From NCBI GenBank assembly GCA_947628075.1, contig CANQYF010000004.1, positions 1 to 31,596 of the forward strand: a DNA stretch of 31,596 bases. Reading direction: 5' to 3'. The notes below the pieces were generated by a model. It worked only from the letters and a program-made list of their open reading frames with translations. It was not told the DNA's origin and did not search any database. The stretch is from an uncultured Bacilli bacterium. Lineage in GTDB: Bacteria > Bacillota_I > Bacilli_A > RF39 > UBA660. Position numbers and translations under genes: made by a program. This document shows, in pieces, positions 22,715-31,482 of the stretch. The first letter of the stretch is position 1. Each line of letters begins with the position of its first letter.

Positions 22715-24361
22715 ATGGATAATATAAAAATATCTAATACTGATGGAATAGAAAAAGAATTTAAAAAGAATACAACTTACTATGATATTAGTAAGGGGTT
22801 TAATTTGGGAAAAGATATTTTAGGAGTAAAAGTTAACAATGAAGTTATTTCATTAGAAGAAAAAGCTACAACATCAGGAAAAATTGAATTTATTGATTTA
22901 AATGATTTAAATGGAAATAAAATGTATAAAAGTGCTTTAGAATTTATTTTTGAAGTTGCATTGAAAGAAATATTTCCTGATTTAGATATAACTTATCAAC
23001 ATAGTGTTGCTAAAGGATTTTTAGGGGAAATAATTGGCGATAGAATTATTACCATAGAGGATTTAAATAAAATAAAAAGCGAAATGGCAAAAATTATTGC
23101 GGATGATATAGTTTTTAAAAAATTAAATATAAAGAAAAAAGACGCAATAGATTTTTATAAAAAAATGCATGAAGATGAGAAAGCTTTGAATATTCAAAAC
23201 ATTTCAGATAAAGTTGTTACCCTTTATGAATTAAAAGGTCATTATAATTATTTTTATTCTGATATGCCATATGGTACAGGAAGTATTACTAAATATGAAA
23301 TTATTTATTTAGGTCGCAACAGATTAATATTTGTTATTCCTAATAAAAGAAGTAATGGAAAGCTACCAGAATATGTTCACTATGATAATATAATTAATTC
23401 TTTCTTAGTAGGAAAAGATTGGTTAGAAACATTGGATATGAAATATGCAACCTCAATTAATAAAACTGTTTCTAATGGTAAAATAAAAGAATTTATAAAA
23501 TCATGTGAATTAGTATTCAATTTAAATGTTGCTAAAGTAGTAGATGAAATTACTAATAACAGGAACATTAAATTTATTTTAATTGCAGGTCCATCATCTA
23601 GTGGTAAAACAACTACTTGTAAAAGAATTTCATCTTATTTAACTGCTAAAGGATATGATCCTATTAAAATTTCTATCGATGACTTTTTCTTAGATAGAGT
23701 GAATACTCCAAAAGATGAAAAAGGAGATTATGATTTTGAATGTTTAACTGCAGTTGATTTAGAACTATTTAATAATACATTAAAAAAATTAATTAATAAA
23801 GAAAAGGTTACTTTACCAACTTATAATTTTATTAGTGGTAAAAAAGAATTTAGTGATAAATATGTAGAATTAAAAGATAATAGTATTATTTTAATTGAAG
23901 GGTTACATGCATTAAATGATGATTTATTACCAATAATAGATAATAAGTATAAATATAAGATATACTTAAGTCCTTTTATTCCTTTAAATATTGATAGACA
24001 TAATTATATATCTACTGTTGATTTAAGATTAATAAGAAGGATAATAAGAGATAATAGAACCAGAGGATACTCGGTTAATAATACAATTCATACATGGCAA
24101 AGTGTAAGAGATGGAGAAGAGAAAAATATATTTCCATTTATTCATCAAGCTGATGTTATTATTAATACTGCACTACCCTATGAAATTGGGGTGGAAAAAG
24201 TATATGTTGAACCACTTTTACGTTCTATAAGTGTGGAAAATGATTATTATGAAGAGGCTAGAAGACTTTTAAATTTTTTAAAAGTATTTTATCCAATACC
24301 GGGTGAGTATGTAAATAATGATTCTATTTTAAGAGAGTTTATAGGAGGAAATAATGATTAA
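22715..24361 (+). CDS. Nucleoside (uridine) kinase-like protein with TGS-type N-terminus
   Basis: A 548-residue protein combining a TGS-like N-terminus (about 1-60), a threonyl-tRNA-synthetase SAD-like middle region (HSVAKGFLGEIIGDRIITIEDL, near 97-120), and a C-terminal phosphoribulokinase/uridine kinase domain. The kinase P-loop is GPSSSGKTTT (Gly292, Lys298), followed by ISIDDFFLDRVNTPKDE and ILIEGLHALND. Similar fusions are common in Bacillota and annotated as nucleoside kinases. The substrate is not proven here. Its end overlaps gap by 8 bp. Confidence 0.85.
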   Translation: MDNIKISNTDGIEKEFKKNTTYYDISKGFNLGKDILGVKVNNEVISLEEKATTSGKIEFIDLNDLNGNKMYKSALEFIFEVALKEIFPDLDITYQHSVAKGFLGEIIGDRIITIEDLNKIKSEMAKIIADDIVFKKLNIKKKDAIDFYKKMHEDEKALNIQNISDKVVTLYELKGHYNYFYSDMPYGTGSITKYEIIYLGRNRLIFVIPNKRSNGKLPEYVHYDNIINSFLVGKDWLETLDMKYATSINKTVSNGKIKEFIKSCELVFNLNVAKVVDEITNNRNIKFILIAGPSSSGKTTTCKRISSYLTAKGYDPIKISIDDFFLDRVNTPKDEKGDYDFECLTAVDLELFNNTLKKLINKEKVTLPTYNFISGKKEFSDKYVELKDNSIILIEGLHALNDDLLPIIDNKYKYKIYLSPFIPLNIDRHNYISTVDLRLIRRIIRDNRTRGYSVNNTIHTWQSVRDGEEKNIFPFIHQADVIINTALPYEIGVEKVYVEPLLRSISVENDYYEEARRLLNFLKVFYPIPGEYVNNDSILREFIGGNND

Positions 24362-25361
24362 AGTAGCGATTAATGGTTTTGGAAGAATAGGTAGAATTGC
24401 TTTTAGAGAAATGATAACAAATAAAGAATTTGATATTGTTGCAATTAATGATTTATCAAATGCCGAAGAATTATGTCATTTATTAAAATATGATACGGTA
24501 CATCGTAGGTTTCATGAAAATGATATTACATTTGAAGATAATTATTTAGTTATTGCTAATAAGAAAAGAATTCCAGTCTATGCTTCAAAAGATCCTTTAG
24601 AGTTACCATGGCAAGAATTAGGAGTGGATTTAGTCTTAGAATGTACGGGAGCATTTACAAAAGCTGAAGATGCTGCAAAACACTTACAAGCTGGTGCGAA
24701 AAAAGTATTAATATCAGCTCCAGGAAAAGGTGATTTAAAAACGATTGTATATGGAGTTAATGATCAATTACTAGATGGTAGTGAACAAATTGTATCAGCG
24801 GCTAGTTGTACAACTAATTGTTTAGCCCCAGTATTAAAAGTTATAAATGACAATTTTGGGATTGAAAAAGGATTTATGACTACGATTCATGCTATTACAA
24901 ATGATCAAGAAACACTTGATATTACCCATAAAAAAGGAATTTATGCGAGAAGAGGAAGAGCAGCAAGTGGAAATATTATTCCCGCTTCAACCGGAGCAGC
25001 TTCCGCAATTGGTTTAGTTATACCCGAATTATTAGGTAAGCTTGATGGCCTTGCTTACCGGGTACCAGTCTTAGATGGCTCTGTCATAGATGTTGTTTTA
25101 GAATTAAAAAATAATCCTACTATTGATGAAATAAATGAGGCATTTTTAAAAAACATCAATGATACTTTAAAGTTTACTAAAGATCCTTTAGTATCAAGTG
25201 ATATAATTGGAACGACCTGTGGAGCTTTAGTTGATGGTCTTTTAACCAACATTGTTGAAGTAAATGGTAAAAGACTATATAAAGTAGTTGCATGGTATGA
25301 TAATGAGCTTGGCTATACTAATCAAATGTTAAGAACTGCAATAGCAATGTTTCAAAAATGA
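24354..25361 (+). CDS. gap: Glyceraldehyde-3-phosphate dehydrogenase
   Basis: NAD-dependent glycolytic enzyme, 335 residues. The Rossmann motif INGFGRIGR starts at residue 6, and the acidic residue in AINDLSN favours NAD over NADP. The catalytic cysteine is Cys152 in SCTTNC, with its histidine in TTIHAITND. The C-terminal WYDNELGYTNQM is conserved. It overlaps the kinase gene by 8 bp and its ribosome binding site is GGAGGAAATA inside that gene, so they form one transcript. A terminator and a new promoter lie between gap and pgk. Confidence 0.98.
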   Translation: MIKVAINGFGRIGRIAFREMITNKEFDIVAINDLSNAEELCHLLKYDTVHRRFHENDITFEDNYLVIANKKRIPVYASKDPLELPWQELGVDLVLECTGAFTKAEDAAKHLQAGAKKVLISAPGKGDLKTIVYGVNDQLLDGSEQIVSAASCTTNCLAPVLKVINDNFGIEKGFMTTIHAITNDQETLDITHKKGIYARRGRAASGNIIPASTGAASAIGLVIPELLGKLDGLAYRVPVLDGSVIDVVLELKNNPTIDEINEAFLKNINDTLKFTKDPLVSSDIIGTTCGALVDGLLTNIVEVNGKRLYKVVAWYDNELGYTNQMLRTAIAMFQK

Positions 25362-25394
25362 TGTTGATAACTCATAAGTTATTAACATTTTTTT
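25361..25394 (+). terminator. Terminator after gap
   Basis: ATGTTGATAACT pairs with AGTTATTAACAT (one G-T wobble) around the loop CATA, followed by a run of seven T residues. Confidence 0.85.
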
Positions 25395-25411
25395 AATCAA
25401 AAAATTATGAT
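25382..25411 (+). promoter_or_regulatory. pgk promoter
   Basis: TTAACA (25382-25387) and TATGAT (25406-25411) are 18 bp apart. The -35 lies in the 3' arm of the gap terminator. The predicted leader is about 14 nt. Confidence 0.5.
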
Positions 25412-25431
25412 AAAATAAAAGTGGTGATAAA

Positions 25432-26583
25432 ATGAAGTATTTAAGCGAAGAAATGATTAAGAATAAAAAAGTGTTATTAAGATGTGATTTTAATGTTCCA
25501 GTTAAAGATGGTAACATCTGTGACGACAGTAAAATAAAAAAGAGTTTAAAGACAATTAACTATCTTTTAGATAATAATAACATTGTCATAATTTTAAGTC
25601 ATTTTGGTCGTGTCAAAAAAGAAGAAGATAAAAAAAATAATAGTTTAAAAATTGTTTATGAATATTTAAAAAAAATTATTGACTTAGATTTTATTTCTGA
25701 TCCAGAAGATTTAAACTTAATAAATACATCTCCCAAAAAATGTTTTTTAGTTGAAAATACACGATTTTCGGATATTCCTAATAAAAAAGAGAGCACTAAC
25801 GATTTAAATTTAGCTTCTTACTGGAGTAGTTTTGCCCAAGTTTTTGTTATAGATGCATTTGCTTCCTTACATAGACTTCATTCTTCAACTGCGGCCATCA
25901 GTAAATATTTACCAACTTATCTTGGCTTTTTAGTTGAAGAAGAAATAAAAAATTTAAATGATTTAGTCTTTAACCCAAAACGCCCTTTTGTAGTTATCAT
26001 GGGAGGTAGTAAAGTTGATGATAAAGTCCAATTAATTGCCAAAATTATTAAAAGATGTGATCAATTAATTTTAACGGGAGGAATATTAAATACTTATTTA
26101 AAATTAAAAGGTTTTAATATTGGCCAAAGTTTAATTACCACAGATAAGGAAGCATTAACCAATTTTGAAAAAATAACGGAAGAATATGAAAATAAAATTG
26201 TTTATAATAACTGTTTTATTGTTAAAAGAAACGAAAGTGTTATAGAAGTAAAAAATAATGAAATTCAAGATAATGATATTATATTAGATAATATTGTAGA
26301 TAATTCTTCGGTTTTATTAAACGCAAAGACAATATTTTTAAATGGTACTTGTGGTAAATATGAAGAAGAAGACTTTAATAAAGGAACAAAAAAATTATTG
26401 CAAATGTTAGGTAAGTGTGAAGGAAATGTTTATGCCGGAGGAGGAGATACGGCGGCCTCTATTAATAAATTTGACTCTGCCGAAAACTTTACTTTTATAT
26501 CTAGTGGTGGAGGTGCAACTTTAGAGTATGTTGCATATCAAAAATTACCTGCTTTGGAATATATAAAAGAAAATAATAAGTAA
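25432..26583 (+). CDS. pgk: Phosphoglycerate kinase
   Basis: Glycolytic ATP-generating kinase, 383 residues, slightly shorter than the usual 390-400. The signature VLLRCDFNVP near residues 14-23 is intact, as are ENTRFSD, GGGDTAAS and SSGGGATLE. Several blocks are divergent: DAFASLHRLHSS in place of the usual DAFGxAHRAHAS, MGGSKVDDK for GGAKVSDK, and NGTCGKYEEE where most enzymes have NGPMGVFE. It is probably still functional because the substrate and nucleotide loops are all recognisable. The ATG follows GTGGTGATAA. Confidence 0.93.
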   Translation: MKYLSEEMIKNKKVLLRCDFNVPVKDGNICDDSKIKKSLKTINYLLDNNNIVIILSHFGRVKKEEDKKNNSLKIVYEYLKKIIDLDFISDPEDLNLINTSPKKCFLVENTRFSDIPNKKESTNDLNLASYWSSFAQVFVIDAFASLHRLHSSTAAISKYLPTYLGFLVEEEIKNLNDLVFNPKRPFVVIMGGSKVDDKVQLIAKIIKRCDQLILTGGILNTYLKLKGFNIGQSLITTDKEALTNFEKITEEYENKIVYNNCFIVKRNESVIEVKNNEIQDNDIILDNIVDNSSVLLNAKTIFLNGTCGKYEEEDFNKGTKKLLQMLGKCEGNVYAGGGDTAASINKFDSAENFTFISSGGGATLEYVAYQKLPALEYIKENNK

Positions 26584-26605
26584 AAAATTAGCTATTTTCC
26601 CATTT

Positions 26606-26681
26606 TTCGACAAATATTTACACAGGTTGACAAATGTTGTCAAATTATATTCTAGATTTTTGTCAAATAATCTCTTATAAT
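26606..26681 (+). promoter_or_regulatory. spo0A promoter region with Spo0A-box-like sites
   Basis: TTCGACAA at 26606-26613 is a perfect reverse-strand Spo0A box. A perfect palindrome TTGACAA-ATG-TTGTCAA occupies 26627-26643, and another TTGTCAA lies at 26660-26666. A perfect -10 TATAAT at 26676-26681 has no good -35 at 17 bp (TAGATT), as in activator-dependent promoters. This suggests autoregulation of spo0A. Confidence 0.6.
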
Positions 26682-26719
26682 GAAAAAGCAAGCAGTTAAA
26701 AGATTATAAGGAGAGAAAG

Positions 26720-27481
26720 ATGAAAAACAGCATTAACGTTTTAGTTATTGACAGTAATAAAGAAATAACTAAAGACATTGAGAAGTATTTCAGCAGTAAC
26801 GAAGTAATTAAAGTAGTAGCTTGTAAAAATGATGGTGAGGAAGGACTTAGGTATATCTTAAATAATCAAGATAGTATTGATGTAATTGTTATGGATCTAA
26901 TTTTACCTAACTTAGATGGATTATTTATATTAGGAGAATTGGAAAAAAGGAAGATTAAAAAAGATATTATAATAACAACAAATTTCAAAGATGAAAAAAT
27001 ATTAGAAGAAGCTAATGGGTTTGGAATTAGTTATTATATGTTAAAACCAGTAAATTTCATGAGTTTAGAAAAAAGATTATTGCAAGTTGGTTTAAAGAAT
27101 AATGTTAAATCTTCAAAAATATTAAGCCAAGAAGCAGTCATTACTGATTTATTACATTCCTTAGGAGTACCATCACATATTAGAGGTTATCAATATATCA
27201 AAGAAGGTATTTTAATAGTTTATAGAAATGATAATTTTATTTCTTATATAACTAAAGATGTTTATCCAGAAATAGCAAAAAAATATAATACCACTCCAAC
27301 TAGGGTAGAAAGAGCAATTAGACATGCCATCGAAGTAAGTTGGAATAGAGGAGACATAAATTTAATGGAAGATATTTTTGGCAATAGTTTAAATGTTAAT
27401 CGAGATAAACCAACTAATTCAGAATATTTAACTACCTTAGCAGATAGATTAAAAGTAAAAAATAATTTAGTATATAATTAA
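26720..27481 (+). CDS. spo0A: Sporulation master regulator Spo0A
   Basis: A 253-residue response regulator with a receiver domain (1-125) and the Spo0A effector domain (about 138-245). The receiver has phosphoacceptor Asp59 (VMDLILPNLDG), Thr86/87 and Lys109 (LKP). The usual acidic pair is Asp11-Ser12 (VIDSN) instead of Asp-Asp. The DNA-recognition helix TTPTRVERAIRHAIEV (191-206) is nearly invariant. Phosphorylated Spo0A starts sporulation. The gene sits between pgk and gpmI, an unusual place inside a glycolytic gene row. The ATG follows AAGGAGAGAAAG. Confidence 0.96.
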   Translation: MKNSINVLVIDSNKEITKDIEKYFSSNEVIKVVACKNDGEEGLRYILNNQDSIDVIVMDLILPNLDGLFILGELEKRKIKKDIIITTNFKDEKILEEANGFGISYYMLKPVNFMSLEKRLLQVGLKNNVKSSKILSQEAVITDLLHSLGVPSHIRGYQYIKEGILIVYRNDNFISYITKDVYPEIAKKYNTTPTRVERAIRHAIEVSWNRGDINLMEDIFGNSLNVNRDKPTNSEYLTTLADRLKVKNNLVYN

Positions 27482-27511
27482 TTACAAATGCTTAGTTTGT
27501 AATTTTTTTTT
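27481..27511 (+). terminator. Terminator after spo0A
   Basis: ATTACAAA (27481-27488) pairs with TTTGTAAT (27496-27503) around a 7-nt loop, followed by nine T residues. It overlaps the last base of the spo0A stop. Confidence 0.85.
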
Positions 27512-27525
27512 CTTTGTGTTATATT
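27497..27525 (+). promoter_or_regulatory. gpmI promoter
   Basis: TTGTAA (27497-27502) and TATATT (27520-27525) are 17 bp apart. The -35 sits in the 3' arm of the spo0A terminator, and the poly-T tract forms part of the spacer. The leader would be only about 12 nt. Confidence 0.45.
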
Positions 27526-27543
27526 TATGACAAGGTGAAACTA

Positions 27544-29037
27544 ATGAAAAAAATATTAACTATTATTTTAGATGGCTTTGGTTTAAGAGACGAATTAAAA
27601 GGAAACGCTATAAAAGCCGCAGATATGGAATTTTTTAATAGTCTTTGGGAAGAATATCCCCACTCTATTTTAACAGCTTCTGAAGAAGCAGTGGGACTTA
27701 AAAGAGGACAATTTGGTAATAGTGAAACCGGACATTCTACAATTGGAGCAGGAAGACTTATTAAACAAAATGAAACTTTAGTAGATGAATTTTTAAATAG
27801 TAATGTCTTAGAAAATGCTAATATGCAAAAATTACTTCAAAATAAAGATAAAGATATTCATTTAATGGGACTATGTAGTGATGGTAATGTTCATGCTGGA
27901 ATAGATGATTTTATTAATTTATATAAAATATTAGTAAAAAATGATTGTCAAAAAATTCATTTTCATCTTATTACTGATGGACGTGATACAGATGTACATT
28001 CAGCTTATTCCTATATTTCCCAAATAGAAAAAGTTATAAAAGAATATAAGGTTGGCGATATTGCTACTATTTGTGGTAGGTATTATGCAATGGATCGTGA
28101 TAAACATTATGATCGCACTAAAGTATATTATGATTTAGTTACTGATGGTATAGGTATATATACAAATAATATAGATAACGCAATTAATAATATGTATCGA
28201 AAAAATATAACTGATGAATTTTTAAAACCAATATTAATTAATAAAAATGGTCTAATTAAAAATGGTGATATCTTAATATGGATGAATTATCGAGCTGATC
28301 GAGCAAAACAAATTTTAACGGCTTTTACTAATCCTAATTTTGATGACTTTAGAACCCATAATATGTCTCAATTAGAAATTTATAGTTTTTTGCCAATTGA
28401 TAAAGATATTATCACTAATAATTTTATTGATAATCCCGAAATAACTAATCCATTAGGTATTTATCTATCTAAATTAGATTTAACGCAAGCGAGAATTGCT
28501 GAGACGGAAAAGTTTCCTCATGTTACTTATTTTTTTGATGGTGGTTACTTAGGTAAAATTCCTAAATGTAATACTTTTCATATTCCATCCCCAATGGTTC
28601 CATCATATGATTTAAAACCCGAAATGAGTGCGGTTTCTGTTACGAAGAAAACAATTGAATGTATGATTCAAGATTATGATTTTATTTTAGTAAATTTTGC
28701 TAACCCTGATATGGTTGGCCATACCGGAAATTTTGATGCTTCAGTTAAAGCTTGTATGACAATTGATTTATGTTTAAAGAAAATAGTAGAACAAGCAGAA
28801 GATAACTTTTATAAGGTTATTATTCTAGCTGATCACGGTAATGCTGATATTATGTTTGATGAAGAAGGTAATAAGGTAACTACTCATACTTTAAGTAAAG
28901 TCCCTTTTATCATTTTAGATAAACAAGTAAAATTAAAAGAATATGGTGACTTAACTATGGTCGCACCAACTATATTAGAATACATGGATATAGCTATTCC
29001 AGAAGAAATGAAAGAAACCGAGATATTAATAAAATAA
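27544..29037 (+). CDS. gpmI: 2,3-bisphosphoglycerate-independent phosphoglycerate mutase
   Basis: Mn-dependent glycolytic mutase of the alkaline phosphatase superfamily, 497 residues. Metal ligand Asp10 is in IILDGFG, and the phosphoserine is Ser60 in GNSETGHSTIGAGR. Further blocks are HFHLITDGRDTDVHSA, GRYYAMDRDKHYDR, WMNYRADRAKQI, NFANPDMVGHTG and LADHGNAD. ATG 27544 after AAGGTGAAACTA gives the standard MKKILTIILDGFG start; a longer upstream frame is not supported. It overlaps the next gene by 1 nt (TAATG). Confidence 0.97.
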   Translation: MKKILTIILDGFGLRDELKGNAIKAADMEFFNSLWEEYPHSILTASEEAVGLKRGQFGNSETGHSTIGAGRLIKQNETLVDEFLNSNVLENANMQKLLQNKDKDIHLMGLCSDGNVHAGIDDFINLYKILVKNDCQKIHFHLITDGRDTDVHSAYSYISQIEKVIKEYKVGDIATICGRYYAMDRDKHYDRTKVYYDLVTDGIGIYTNNIDNAINNMYRKNITDEFLKPILINKNGLIKNGDILIWMNYRADRAKQILTAFTNPNFDDFRTHNMSQLEIYSFLPIDKDIITNNFIDNPEITNPLGIYLSKLDLTQARIAETEKFPHVTYFFDGGYLGKIPKCNTFHIPSPMVPSYDLKPEMSAVSVTKKTIECMIQDYDFILVNFANPDMVGHTGNFDASVKACMTIDLCLKKIVEQAEDNFYKVIILADHGNADIMFDEEGNKVTTHTLSKVPFIILDKQVKLKEYGDLTMVAPTILEYMDIAIPEEMKETEILIK

Positions 29038-29888
29038 TGATGAAAAAAAGATATTTTATAATAGGAATAATAATAACATTAATTATAATATTATTTACTA
29101 GTGGATATTTACTTTATGTTAAATACACCGATATTAAAATAGAAACAAGTGTTACCAAAAAGGAAAGTGATATTTTGGATTTTACTATAGATGAATATTA
29201 TCTGGAAAAGAATTTAGATAGATATATTACTTATCATCTTGAGAATCCTTTAAAAAGCATAAAAGAGGTTGTTAGAGACGTTAATGTTAATATTGATCGT
29301 CCTTTTTACACTGAGCCATTAGATAGTAATTTAAATGATGGCATTTTAATACTTGTTAATAAATATCATAAATTAAGTGAAAATTATGCTCCTAAATTAG
29401 TAAATATGAGTAGTAAACATTCTCATGCTTATACGAAAAAGATGCAAAATGTTGCATACCAAGCTTTAAAAGAAATGATTGATGCCGCTAGTTTAGATAA
29501 TATTATTCTTTATGATGTATCAAGTTATAGAAGTTATAATACTCAATCTATTTTATATAATAATTATGTCAAAAATGATGGATTCCTTTTAGCAGATACT
29601 TATTCGGCAAGAGCAGGTTATTCTGAACATCAAACGGGACTAGCAACTGATTTAAATACTGCATCTTCTAGTTCTCATTTTGAAGAAAGTAAAGAGTTTG
29701 CTTGGCTAAACGAAAATGCATATAAATATGGATTTATTTTAAGATACCCAAAAGATAAAGAATATTTAACGGGTTATAAGTTTGAACCTTGGCATTATCG
29801 TTATGTAGGTGTAGAGGCTGCTACTTATATTAAAGAACATGATATAACATTTGATGAATATTATGCATTTTTCATAGAAAAAAATTAA
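29037..29888 (+). CDS. VanY-like D-alanyl-D-alanine carboxypeptidase (M15 family)
   Basis: A 283-residue membrane-anchored zinc peptidase. One N-terminal transmembrane helix (about 6-28) follows MMKKR. The catalytic domain (about 120-275) has VSSYRSYNTQ, then the zinc ligands His198 and Asp205 in SARAGYSEHQTGLATDL and His253 in FEPWHYRYVG. These are hallmarks of M15B D,D-carboxypeptidases that trim the terminal D-Ala of stem peptides. It starts at ATG 29037 or 29040, overlapping the gpmI stop, so translation is coupled. A role in cell wall maturation is likely; vancomycin resistance is not implied, as no other van genes are present. Confidence 0.92.
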   Translation: MMKKRYFIIGIIITLIIILFTSGYLLYVKYTDIKIETSVTKKESDILDFTIDEYYLEKNLDRYITYHLENPLKSIKEVVRDVNVNIDRPFYTEPLDSNLNDGILILVNKYHKLSENYAPKLVNMSSKHSHAYTKKMQNVAYQALKEMIDAASLDNIILYDVSSYRSYNTQSILYNNYVKNDGFLLADTYSARAGYSEHQTGLATDLNTASSSSHFEESKEFAWLNENAYKYGFILRYPKDKEYLTGYKFEPWHYRYVGVEAATYIKEHDITFDEYYAFFIEKN

Positions 29889-29926
29889 TTGATATGTTAT
29901 TATAATAAGAGAAAGTAGGTAGTTAA

Positions 29927-31333
29927 ATGAATGAGGAAGTAAAGAATGATGTAGTCGAATCAAAAGAACCAATGTTCGAGCCAAATTTAGAATCTGATGG
30001 AAAGGAAAAAAAGAATAAAAGTATACTTTTAATTATTGTGGCCCTTTTAATTGTGGCGCTTGGTTTAGTGGGTGTTAATTATCTTTATAATCGAAATGCA
30101 ACTAATACAGAAAATGTATATTATGCCGTAATTGATAATTTAGAAAATGCCATGGTTAAGTATATCGATAATATAGATCTTTATAATAAGCCATTTGGTA
30201 ATGATATAACCTTAAATATTAACGGGACTAGTTCTGATAAAGAAATAAATAATATTTTAAATATTATTAAAGATATGAGTTTTAATTTAAATACTAAAAC
30301 TGATTATCAAAATAAAAAATTAAGCGCTGATTATAAAGTTTTATATACAAATTCAAATATAGTTAATGGTAATGTTTATATTAATGATGAAAATATTTAT
30401 GTAAATTTAGGTGAATTATATAATAAATATATTAAATTACTCCCAGATAATACTTCAGATAATGATTTTCAAATAAATACAAGCTCTTTATGGAATGCAG
30501 TAGGAAATAAAGAATTAAAATCAGTAATAGAAGAAAGTAGTAAAATTTTAAAAGAAAGCTTAAAAGAAGAATATTTCTCTAGAACAGAGGAAAAAATAAA
30601 TGTTTTAGGAAAAGAGATTGATGTATATAATCATACATTAAAATTAAATGAAACTGATATAAAAGAAATAATTATTACATTTATTGATAAATTAAGTAAA
30701 AATGACACTATTATAGCTAATCTAAAAGCTTTAACAAATGAGACTGAAGAAACAATAAAAAATGCTTTAACGGAATTAAAAAATAATATTCAAATAGATC
30801 CAGTTACTTTTGAAAGCAATATTTATATGAATAAAAATAGCAATAAATTAGAAGAGATGCATTTAAAAATTAATGATGAAGAACTAAGCTTTATCAAAGA
30901 TAACGAAGAAGTATTTAATATAAATTATAATTCTTCTAAATTAGGTACTGTGAAAGTAAATGATCAAAGCGTAACATTCACTTTCAACGATACAGAAACA
31001 AATACTAATCTTGTAATAGAATTAGGAGATAATAAAACAGCTTTAACTTTGAAAGCTGAAGGTATTAATATTAATTTAGAAGTAAATAAAGTTAGTGAAG
31101 ACAATACAAAAGTTAAATTTAGTTTTAATGGTAAAATTGTAGAAGATAATTATAATCTAACAATTAATATAGATATAAAAAATAATGCTGTTGATAAAGT
31201 TGAAAGCAAAAATGTTTCCAATGCTGTAAGTATTGATGCAATTACAGAAGAAGAAAGTAATCAAATAATAAATAAACTTTATAATAATAGTGCATTTATG
31301 ACATTAATGGGAAAAATAGCCAGTCTTAATTAA
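29927..31333 (+). CDS. Unknown extracellular membrane-anchored protein
   Basis: A 468-residue protein with an acidic cytosolic N-terminus (1-30), one transmembrane helix (about 32-54) and a large extracellular part. The ectodomain is Asn, Lys, Asp and Ile-rich, with alternating strands (for example LSADYKVLYTNSNIVNGNVYIN split by turns) and a helical middle (about 190-290); this fits a beta-rich cup or barrel-like fold. I do not recognise a family. No catalytic motif, Cys pair or LPXTG is seen. The ATG follows AAGTAGGTAG, 38 nt after the carboxypeptidase gene, so it may belong to the same transcript. Confidence 0.8.
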   Translation: MNEEVKNDVVESKEPMFEPNLESDGKEKKNKSILLIIVALLIVALGLVGVNYLYNRNATNTENVYYAVIDNLENAMVKYIDNIDLYNKPFGNDITLNINGTSSDKEINNILNIIKDMSFNLNTKTDYQNKKLSADYKVLYTNSNIVNGNVYINDENIYVNLGELYNKYIKLLPDNTSDNDFQINTSSLWNAVGNKELKSVIEESSKILKESLKEEYFSRTEEKINVLGKEIDVYNHTLKLNETDIKEIIITFIDKLSKNDTIIANLKALTNETEETIKNALTELKNNIQIDPVTFESNIYMNKNSNKLEEMHLKINDEELSFIKDNEEVFNINYNSSKLGTVKVNDQSVTFTFNDTETNTNLVIELGDNKTALTLKAEGININLEVNKVSEDNTKVKFSFNGKIVEDNYNLTINIDIKNNAVDKVESKNVSNAVSIDAITEEESNQIINKLYNNSAFMTLMGKIASLN

Positions 31334-31355
31334 TTAAAATTTAAAATTATGATTT

Positions 31356-31388
31356 AAAGGATTGTAACTAAAAATTACAGTCCTTTTT
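31356..31388 (+). terminator. Terminator after the unknown membrane protein
   Basis: AAAGGATTGTAA pairs with TTACAGTCCTTT (12 pairs with one T-G wobble) around a 7-nt loop, followed by T5. Confidence 0.85.
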
Positions 31389-31416
31389 AAATTATTTTTT
31401 CTAGTATTAAAATTTC

Positions 31417-31446
31417 TTGCCTAAGTGAAAAGGCATAATGTATAAT
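31417..31446 (+). promoter_or_regulatory. Promoter of the right-edge gene
   Basis: TTGCCT (31417-31422) and a perfect TATAAT (31441-31446) are 18 bp apart, with TG at the base of the -10. TGCCT and AGGCA (31418-31435) form a small inverted repeat around the -35 that might be an operator. Confidence 0.55.
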
Positions 31447-31482
31447 AAAATATGTAATAATAAATAAAGAAGTGTAGAATAT

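Noticed and set aside
29037..29888. Vancomycin-resistance vanY cluster together with ddl
   Set aside because: ddl is distant and shows a normal Ddl pattern, and no vanH, vanX or vanRS-like genes are present; the M15 peptidase is better read as a wall-maturation enzyme.
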